A stretch of DNA of 35,868 bases from positions 1 to 35,868 of the IMG/VR virus record IMGVR_UViG_3300025120_000214, one strand, 5' to 3'. A program made the position numbers and the translations under genes. The notes under the pieces are model-generated. The model did not search any database. It was not told the DNA's origin and was given only the letters and a program-made list of their open reading frames with translations. The DNA comes from a virus. This document shows positions 31,591 through 35,868 of the stretch, one piece after another. Each line of letters begins with the position of its first letter. Position 1 is the stretch's first letter.

Positions 31591-31669
31591 AGTAGATGAT
31601 ATTTAATGATATTTAATGATATTTTATGACACTTAAACTGATTCTTAGTATCATCTATTATCATCTACT
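31591..31669. repeat. Inverted repeat and 10-bp repeats beside attP
   Basis: AGTAGATGATA at 31591-31601 and TATCATCTACT at 31659-31669 are a perfect 11-bp inverted repeat, within runs of 10-bp direct repeats (ATTTAATGAT and TATCATCTAN). It could bind Xis/Int/IHF-like proteins, or form the 3' hairpin of the lysis operon, which ends at 31700. Confidence 0.65.
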
Positions 31670-31677
31670 ATCATCTA

Positions 31678-31702
31678 GTTTGTGGCAATCTTGTGGCAAT
31701 CA
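31678..31702 (+). repeat. Arm-type tandem pair, right of attP core
   Basis: TTGTGGCAATC is present twice in tandem, and the pair overlaps the endolysin stop codon (31700-31702). Bases 31678-31699 are repeated exactly in inverse at 23528-23549. Confidence 0.65.
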
Positions 31703-32236
31703 AAGCATATCGAGAGCGGTATCTTTTACATGCTTATTTCGCCTCGTCCAGCCTCGACCATAGACACCGAATGTTGATAGACCCTCCAGGAAATTTTGCC
31801 TGGTATTGTGCATGGCCTCTACAATTTCTTTCTTATCTTTTTTCTCGACAGCTGCTAACGTCAGCTTCCCGATTGCGCCATCTCTTGTAACTGACACAAT
31901 TCCTTGCAGAGCCTTCGCTGCCCTAGACACTCCGCTGTTCACACAAAAATCCATGACCACCCAATCAACTCCAGAAGGTAATAAATCGAATTTTATTTTG
32001 TCAGCATAGAGCTCTTTATAGACCGGATAAACGTCTTCCTTTTTGAGCGCTTTCATTATCTCTCTAGTGGCCGGTTGACCGGTAAACTCAGCGAATACTT
32101 TTGCCGTGACTCCCCAATTTGTTGAGCCTGGATTTCCGTATCCATCAGACGAATTTCCACTATCCCGATTGTCCTCCTGATAGCCTCCTTCGTTCTCCAA
32201 TAACATCACCATACATTGCTCAAAATTCTCTTTCAT
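31700..32236 (-). CDS. Endolysin, GH108 N-acetylmuramidase (178 aa)
   Basis: The N-terminus MLLENEGGYQEDNRDSGN has the GH108 catalytic Glu in the ENEGGY motif (Glu16). TNWGVTAKVF follows. The C-terminal half has the peptidoglycan-binding domain typical of this family (VVMDFCVNSGVSRAAKALQG, ending FGVYGRGWTRRN). There is no signal peptide, so the holin must let it cross the membrane. The gene is last of the lysis cassette and is followed by the attP region. It cleaves peptidoglycan glycan strands. The 178-aa length is normal. Confidence 0.92.
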   Translation of the reverse strand: MKENFEQCMVMLLENEGGYQEDNRDSGNSSDGYGNPGSTNWGVTAKVFAEFTGQPATREIMKALKKEDVYPVYKELYADKIKFDLLPSGVDWVVMDFCVNSGVSRAAKALQGIVSVTRDGAIGKLTLAAVEKKDKKEIVEAMHNTRQNFLEGLSTFGVYGRGWTRRNKHVKDTALDML

Positions 32237-32595
32237 TTCTTCTTCCTCATATTGATAAATTTAGCAGCTGATCTGGTGGCAAAACTCGCGCTTACAATCA
32301 CACCAATTGTCAGCTGATACCACTCCGGCATTTCACTCAAAGCCTGGAACCCATCAGCTGCAATACCTCTTCCCCACTCGCCACAAAATGAAAGGATCAA
32401 AGGTATAGAAAAGATGATAACTAAATACTCGTCTTTCCAGGACGATTGACTAGCACGCATAGCTTGGAGATCCCAATCAATTTCACCGGTAGCCTCCTTC
32501 ATTTTAATCTGCGCGTTAGCTTTTTGAACAGCTGTCTTTCCCTCGATCCAACTAGACGCAAGACTCGATACGGCGGTTACAATGCTGCCAATCAT
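32233..32595 (-). CDS. Holin, 3TM GTA-type (120 aa)
   Basis: The start is ATG 32595 (MIGSIVTAVSSLASSWIEGK), overlapping the upstream stop as ATGA; the longer frame to 32703 is not real. IDWDLQAMRASQSSWKDEYL followed by a membrane helix (VIIFSIPLILSF) and a second one (YQLTIGVIVSASFATRSAA) is the Holin-of-3TMs / GTA-holin signature. It makes the membrane lesion for the endolysin, whose start overlaps its stop. Confidence 0.82.
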   Translation of the reverse strand: MIGSIVTAVSSLASSWIEGKTAVQKANAQIKMKEATGEIDWDLQAMRASQSSWKDEYLVIIFSIPLILSFCGEWGRGIAADGFQALSEMPEWYQLTIGVIVSASFATRSAAKFINMRKKK

Positions 32596-32789
32596 TTTGT
32601 TTCCTTGTTTAGAAATAATGCTAGTGATCCTGTCATGGCTCCAGTGACAACAGATATTAAACCGGCCTGTTGTGTTGATAATTCTGGCATACTCAGGGCC
32701 CACTCAATGCAGCGTATGTAAACGCCTGTCATAACGAGCATCATAAATCGAGGTAAGATCTGCCACTTGTTTAATGTTTCTGGAGTCAT
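32592..32789 (-). CDS. Second small holin-like protein (65 aa)
   Basis: This 65-aa protein has two membrane-type segments: PRFMMLVMTGVYIRCIEWAL and STQQAGLISVVTGAMTGSLA, with a charged end (NKETK). Similar small proteins with WKILPR-type starts and TQQA-x-x-S-x-V-x-GAMTG cores accompany phage holins. It could be an antiholin or a second pore protein. It is coupled to the genes on both sides (TAAATG upstream, ATGA downstream). Confidence 0.68.
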   Translation of the reverse strand: MTPETLNKWQILPRFMMLVMTGVYIRCIEWALSMPELSTQQAGLISVVTGAMTGSLALFLNKETK

Positions 32790-33038
32790 TTAGATTTCTT
32801 CCGGACACTCTTCTGTTTCGATTTTAATAGCTTTGGTTTTTCCATTTTCGGATATGTAGACGCAGTAGTATTCTTTAAGACTTCTTCCTGGGGATTTTTT
32901 CTTAACACGTTTAACCAGGCTATAATTCGGTGTATCATATCTTGCCTCACTACTGATTGCTGAAGAGGTAATAGCCGACTGCAGCCATAGCAAGCAGAGT
33001 AGAACCACCAACGATCCAACCAAGTAGTTTAAAATCAT
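32790..33038 (-). CDS. Small TM/secreted-type lysis-locus protein (82 aa)
   Basis: Residues 1-25 (MILNYLVGSLVVLLCLLWLQ onward) form a membrane or signal segment. The remainder is polar (YDTPNYSLVKRVKKKSPGRS, ending IKIETEECPEEI). The start is 89 bases inside the 3' end of the 163-aa gene, and the TAA is directly before the next ATG. The second allele is truncated at 1-107. A competing frame (32786-33019) looks less protein-like. Overlap plus lysis context recalls spanins, but no lipobox or coiled coil proves it. Confidence 0.5.
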   Translation of the reverse strand: MILNYLVGSLVVLLCLLWLQSAITSSAISSEARYDTPNYSLVKRVKKKSPGRSLKEYYCVYISENGKTKAIKIETEECPEEI

Positions 33039-33441
33039 TCATCATTTCTTTCCGACGTTTTGCCTTGATTGCAATTCGTTTCTTTTCAGCATCCGCGTAT
33101 TCTTTTATGCGCTTTTTTCGCTCGTCTAAAATGTCTTGGAAAGTTGAACTTCCAAATCTCAAATTTATTAAGGTTTTAATTTCTTGCAAATTTTCGTCTG
33201 CAATTCGTGCATCGATAGTGTCACTTGCAATCGATTTGAGAGAGAAGGAACCTGGTGCAGCCTTTTTATTTTTAGCTCTGTCTAATATCGACTTGCTATC
33301 AAGTAACGTATCTATTTGTGAAGCAATATCCCTAATATCATTTGCTGTAGATACACCGCTTTTTATCGCATCCACAGCGCCTTTAAATGCCTTGAAAGCC
33401 GTGGCAGCAGCCATGACTTCACCAACCCCAAAACCAAGCAT
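32950..33441 (-). CDS. Late membrane protein with C-terminal TM helix (right allele, 163 aa)
   Basis: It starts MLGFGVGEVMAAATAFKAFK and ends with the same TM helix as the left allele (LLGWIVGGSTLLAMAAVGYY). The middle differs (SKSILDRAKNKKAAPGSFSL). Charged helix with likely coiled coil precedes the TM. Keeping both ends while the middle varies suggests the middle contacts something variable, or that recombination happens at gene ends. Function unknown. Confidence 0.8.
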   Translation of the reverse strand: MLGFGVGEVMAAATAFKAFKGAVDAIKSGVSTANDIRDIASQIDTLLDSKSILDRAKNKKAAPGSFSLKSIASDTIDARIADENLQEIKTLINLRFGSSTFQDILDERKKRIKEYADAEKKRIAIKAKRRKEMMNDFKLLGWIVGGSTLLAMAAVGYYLFSNQ

Positions 33442-33460
33442 GGTTCCCCCTAGTCGTTTA

Positions 33461-33622
33461 CTAATTTATTTGAAATAATACTCCAATGAGCATTGTGATG
33501 ACGGCTCCCATACCGCCAATCAAAACCATCTCTAATCGTTTCAATCGATAAAAGATTTCCTTAAACTGGATGTGGTTCTCTGTCTCCAGTTTTGTAACAC
33601 GTTGATCTAATGCTTTGGTCAT
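33461..33622 (-). CDS. XhlA-like small coiled-coil/TM protein (right allele, 53 aa)
   Basis: ATG 33622 to TAG 33461 encodes MTKALDQRVTKLETENHIQF, a short coiled coil, and a TM helix (GGMGAVITMLIGVLFQIN). The first 15 and last 17 residues match the left allele, and only the central section differs. The ATG overlaps the stop of the 124-aa chaperone-like gene. Lysis-associated by architecture and location. Confidence 0.7.
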   Translation of the reverse strand: MTKALDQRVTKLETENHIQFKEIFYRLKRLEMVLIGGMGAVITMLIGVLFQIN

Positions 33623-33996
33623 TAGCTATAAGGACTTTCGCCTAGAGTGGACGTATCCCACGCTGCTTTCAGTTTTGCTATTGTATCTGCACTTGTTATA
33701 GCTGAATTAGCTGGTGCATCTCGCAATGCTTTTTTCTTTGCTACAGACGCAGTTTTAGCCGTAGCATCATCAGCCTCTAATGCCTTCATGTAGACTACAT
33801 CTTCAGCATCAAGTAAGGGCTTTCTGACTTCCCTGATTTTATCCTTAAAGAGTACTTTAGCAGCCGTCATGTCTTCAGCCATAACGCTACCACTTAGTTT
33901 CCAAGCATTTCTGAAATGCCTGTCAGAAGGTATAGTTGCTGTTGAAGCATCTATGCTTGCACCATCCTTGTCAGTTACAAAAGTCTTAGTTGCCAT
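33622..33996 (-). CDS. Tail-assembly-chaperone-like protein, second type (124 aa)
   Basis: The N-terminus (MATKTFVTDKDGASIDASTA) is followed by RHFRNAWKLSG, and later FKDKIREVRKPLLDAEDVVY and KKKALRDAP. The RKPLLDAED...ALRDAP pattern resembles the tail-assembly chaperone type common in cyanophage and other marine phages. It differs from the 137-aa chaperone that both alleles share. The right allele therefore encodes two chaperone-like proteins, perhaps one per appendage set. AGGAGG precedes the ATG. Confidence 0.6.
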   Translation of the reverse strand: MATKTFVTDKDGASIDASTATIPSDRHFRNAWKLSGSVMAEDMTAAKVLFKDKIREVRKPLLDAEDVVYMKALEADDATAKTASVAKKKALRDAPANSAITSADTIAKLKAAWDTSTLGESPYS

Positions 33997-34012
33997 GTTA
34001 GTTCCTCCTATA

Positions 34013-34462
34013 TTAAGCAGCTATTTTCCAAGCATTTCGCCATGTTCGTTGTTCTGGCAGTTGCTCTTTCTTACAGATTACAAGTCTAGGTTTATTAGAC
34101 TTCTCATATTCTCTCCACAACTTCTCAGGTAAATCCTTCATAATTAAGAGCTCTATTGCTTCGCTTTCTGTTAGGGCATCAATAGGTTTTGTATCGTGAA
34201 GAAGATATCCTCTGGTATGCTTTACAAAGTCAGGCTTTGCTTCGTCCTTCTTGAGTTCCCAATACACCCACACAGGTGGTAGTATGCCACCATTCAATGC
34301 ACACGCCATCCAGTTAGGGTCAGGGTGTGTTACCTTTGCCGGTTCATCTAGGTTGTCAGGGTCTTCCCATACAATGCAGAACTCACTTCTAAATGGCTCT
34401 AGGTTTTGCTTTGCCCACCCTAGTCTATCCCATAAATGTGTTCCTTGAAATTCTGGTGTCAT
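34013..34462 (-). CDS. Unknown tail-locus protein (149 aa)
   Basis: This acidic, Trp-rich protein (FCIVWEDPDNLDEPAKVTHP, then PVWVYWELKKDEAKPDFVKH) ends with RTWRNAWKIAA, a motif like RHFRNAWKLSG in the following 124-aa gene. The shared N-A-W-K segment may bind a common target. Its ATG overlaps the stop of the 131-aa gene by ATGA. No family was recognised. It occurs only in the right allele. Confidence 0.5.
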   Translation of the reverse strand: MTPEFQGTHLWDRLGWAKQNLEPFRSEFCIVWEDPDNLDEPAKVTHPDPNWMACALNGGILPPVWVYWELKKDEAKPDFVKHTRGYLLHDTKPIDALTESEAIELLIMKDLPEKLWREYEKSNKPRLVICKKEQLPEQRTWRNAWKIAA

Positions 34463-34854
34463 GCTAAATCTCCTCCAAATGCTGCAGCGTGAACAGTATC
34501 AGATAAATTGTGGCTGTCGGTATAAGAAAATTGTGAACAGCCTGTAGTTGTTAAGTCTTGAGGAGCAATCACTGCATGACCATAGTTACCATCAATAGCA
34601 ATGGCTAAATAGTTATCATCAGCTATGTATGGATTGGCATGAGCGTAGTTAATTTTGCCTGTAGATGCGTCTGTTACACTACTCAGGTTAAGTGTATCTC
34701 CAGAAGTATTATCTGATTGTTTAAAAATAACACAAAATCCTTTTATCAAACCCTCTTGCACGTTCGTAGTGGTAACATTCCCTGCACCTGCAACAATAGT
34801 GATGCTGTTCTTTGCGTCTACTCCCTCTAGGGCATTTGTTCTTAGTGTACTCAT
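34459..34854 (-). CDS. Small appendage protein, MSTLRTN type (131 aa)
   Basis: The start MSTLRTNALEGVDAKNSITI matches the marine-phage appendage start (M-S-T-L-K/R-x-N/D). It is paralogous to the 129-aa neighbour (both have TTTN-x-Q-x-GL and T-x-ATG or ASTG segments) and both end in GDLA. The coding end GGAGATTTAGCATGA also contains the next gene's SD and start, and the same design recurs at the 129-aa gene. Surface virion role inferred. Confidence 0.55.
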   Translation of the reverse strand: MSTLRTNALEGVDAKNSITIVAGAGNVTTTNVQEGLIKGFCVIFKQSDNTSGDTLNLSSVTDASTGKINYAHANPYIADDNYLAIAIDGNYGHAVIAPQDLTTTGCSQFSYTDSHNLSDTVHAAAFGGDLA

Positions 34855-35240
34855 GCTAAATCTCCATGTACTATACCACTCTTAGTAGCACTGTCCTCTG
34901 CACTACCTCCGTTATTTATACTCATTAACTCAAAATTACCTGTTGTTTTCTGGTCACTATTGTCAACAGTTCCGTCTGACCTAGATGATGCTCCTACTGC
35001 AAAGTCATCATTGTTCATATTATTATTAATTGCTACTTGAGTTCTGCCTGTAGCTGTGTCTGTCAAACCTGAAACATTAAAACTATCCTTTGCCACAGTA
35101 GTTGATGTTCCTGTAATATTTACCCAACATTTAGCCAACCCCTGCTGTAAGTTGGTAGTTGTAGAGCCTGACTCTCCTGTGACGGCAATAGACCCTGCTG
35201 TTGATGTGCCTGTGAGTGTGTTTGTTTTGAGAGTTGCCAT
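34851..35240 (-). CDS. Small appendage protein, MATLKTN type (129 aa)
   Basis: This protein starts MATLKTNTLTGTSTAGSIAV and is paralogous to the 131-aa gene. It has TTTNLQQGLAKCWVNITGTS, then STTVAKDSFNVSGLTDTATG, and ends HGDLA. It is beta-rich and exposed-type, found between the 131-aa gene and the 137-aa chaperone, only in the right allele. Likely a gene duplicate supplying variable tail decorations. Confidence 0.55.
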   Translation of the reverse strand: MATLKTNTLTGTSTAGSIAVTGESGSTTTNLQQGLAKCWVNITGTSTTVAKDSFNVSGLTDTATGRTQVAINNNMNNDDFAVGASSRSDGTVDNSDQKTTGNFELMSINNGGSAEDSATKSGIVHGDLA

Positions 35241-35248
35241 TGTTTATC

Positions 35249-35662
35249 CTATGAAGGTTTTGTGGGGAATGTAACAGAAGACATATCTAACGACCCATCA
35301 CTTGATAGCTTTGGTGACGCACCACTTGGCAAGTCTCTTAGCTTAGTTCTATAACTTTTCATATCGCTTGATTGCGTAACATCACCTAACGCAGTAAAAT
35401 CTGTCTCTGCGAGAAGTCTATCTCGTTCTACACGAAGAAGACGCATTGGCTCTGCGTTCGCTAACTCTGTTTTTTTATCGCTGACAGCCTTCCAAGTTGT
35501 GCCAAAGTCACTAGGGGTTGAGCTTTCTATAGCAGTTCCATTATTGTTGCCTGTTATTTTACGAAACATAGCGTTAAACTCTGCTTCAGTTGTCGGCTCT
35601 CCTCTGAGTACCCATTCTTTAATTCCTAATGCAAACAGACCATCTGATATACCTATTGTCAT
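35249..35662 (-). CDS. Tail assembly chaperone-like protein (right allele, 137 aa)
   Basis: The N-terminus MTIGISDGLFALGIKEWVLR and the middle (GTTWKAVSDKKTELANAEPM) closely match the left allele. The chaperone core RDRLLAETDF...KSYRTKLRDLP is present with altered residues. Its ATG overlaps the stop of the upstream 175-aa-type gene by ATGA. In this allele nothing lies between the two, while the left allele has the 169-aa gene inserted. Confidence 0.7.
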   Translation of the reverse strand: MTIGISDGLFALGIKEWVLRGEPTTEAEFNAMFRKITGNNNGTAIESSTPSDFGTTWKAVSDKKTELANAEPMRLLRVERDRLLAETDFTALGDVTQSSDMKSYRTKLRDLPSGASPKLSSDGSLDMSSVTFPTKPS

Positions 35663-35868
35663 TGAGCTATCTCCTCTACTTTTATTGAACTGGTATAATT
35701 AGAGCCATCATTAATTCTAAATCCCCCACTATCTGAGCTAGTAAAATTTTGCATTTGTAGCTTTATTGTTTTTGCGTTTGTGTTTGAAGCACTTACAGTT
35801 ACTAGTTTATGCAATCTTGCAAAAATAGCTATTGATGATGAACCACCAATATCAATCATCATTTCCCT
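35659..35868 (-). CDS. Appendage protein, partial (right allele of the 175-aa gene)
   Basis: The C-terminal part ends EEIAQ and is cut by the window edge. The bases match 1630-1839 with only a few changes, including one codon change that makes an Asp in MMIDIGGSSSIAIF instead of Ala. The frame continues outside the window. Confidence 0.65.
   Translation of the reverse strand, partial: REMMIDIGGSSSIAIFARLHKLVTVSASNTNAKTIKLQMQNFTSSDSGGFRINDGSNYTSSIKVEEIAQ

Larger units (their letters stand above)
31404..31699. other. attP and integrase-binding region
   Basis: The gap of about 300 bases has no gene. In order it holds a TGTGGCAA pair (31484-31507), the tRNA-like core (31551-31573), AT-rich 10-bp direct repeats (31601-31620, ATTTAATGAT), 10-bp repeats of the form TATCATCTAN (three from 31649), an 11-bp inverted repeat (31591-31601 with 31659-31669) and a second TTGTGGCAATC pair at its right edge. 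This is what a complete attP with core and arm sites would look like. Confidence 0.75.
32932..35868. repeat. Right copy of the diverged terminal redundancy
   Basis: This right end repeats the left end (from position 1) with patches of identity and divergence. Here the order between the 53-aa gene and the 137-aa gene is enlarged by four extra genes (33622-35240), and the 169-aa cassette is absent. The last 210 bases match 1630-1839 with few differences. As a circular map, this copy competes with the left copy for the same place. Confidence 0.85.

Noticed and set aside
31591-31680. CRISPR-like spaced short repeats
   Set aside because: Repeats are only 10 bp, nearly contiguous and beside the attP core, so they are recombinase-type sites or a hairpin, not a CRISPR array.
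32786-33019. 77-aa frame overlapping the 82-aa gene
   Set aside because: The 82-aa frame has a TM segment, adjoins the next ATG and its start is kept in the left copy; the 77-aa frame has neither a family pattern nor a natural start context.
1-35868. Diversity-generating retroelement behind the variable tail genes
   Set aside because: No reverse-transcriptase motif (such as YxDD) or template/variable repeat with adenine-specific changes was found; variation is by whole tracts and genes.

Overview
This window looks like almost one complete genome, plus a redundant end, of a temperate, T7-like (podovirus-type) tailed phage from a marine-type bacterium. The virion genes follow the usual short-tailed order: terminase, connector-type portal, Bbp19-like protein, scaffold, capsid, tail tubes A and B, a gp14-like protein, three large internal or ejection proteins, and a tail fibre with a T7-type N-terminal domain. 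The GH108 endolysin, the GTA-type 3TM holin and a tRNA-derived attachment site suggest an alphaproteobacterial host; that is inference. No T7-type RNA polymerase, DNA polymerase, helicase, primase or replication initiator is recognisable, so transcription and replication are probably host-driven and helped by phage recombination enzymes.

Layout. Positions 1-24700 are almost entirely minus strand and form one long late operon read right to left. It runs from small terminase (24029), adenine methyltransferase-like gene, DUF3310 gene and large terminase through portal, scaffold, capsid, tail tubes and ejection proteins to the tail fibre (4378-2717), small appendage proteins, a tail-assembly chaperone and small membrane proteins. 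Positions 24865-25625 are a minus-strand early operon with a Cro-like HTH protein and a VRR-NUC nuclease. Positions 25626-25950 are a divergent immunity region. A CI-like repressor (25951-26691) and a plus-strand early operon follow: PD-(D/E)XK exonuclease, Rad52/ERF-like annealing protein, an unknown gene and a small HTH protein, closed by a hairpin terminator. A second plus-strand unit (29188-29915) has its own terminator. The minus-strand integrase (31211-29976), a small upstream gene and an attP region with a 23-bp tRNA-like core come next. The rest, minus strand, is the lysis cassette (endolysin, holin, small membrane proteins), then a second, divergent copy of the membrane/tail-appendage genes.

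The two window ends are diverged copies of the same region. Positions 1-2169 and 32932-35868 share an overlapping 82-aa-type membrane gene, a 160/163-aa membrane protein, a 53-aa coiled-coil/TM protein, a 137-aa chaperone and a 175-aa-type appendage gene. They differ in cassette content: the left copy has a 169-aa appendage gene, the right copy has four other genes. The simplest reading is a circular map of about 33 kb, whose sequence continues past its own start into another strain's allele. Real mosaic heterogeneity or an assembly join are both possible. Joined as a circle, the late operon runs straight from tail genes into lysis genes.

How the parts work together. Three similar 17-bp palindromes (GTAAC-N7-GTTAY) lie in the immunity region, inside the exonuclease-operon promoter and before the second plus operon, consistent with one repressor controlling all three. 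Integrase plus attP gives lysogeny in a tRNA gene. The exonuclease/annealase pair probably supports concatemer formation and may generate the tail mosaicism. The most unusual gene is the 1169-aa ejection-type protein with ParB-like and RelA/SpoT-like domains.
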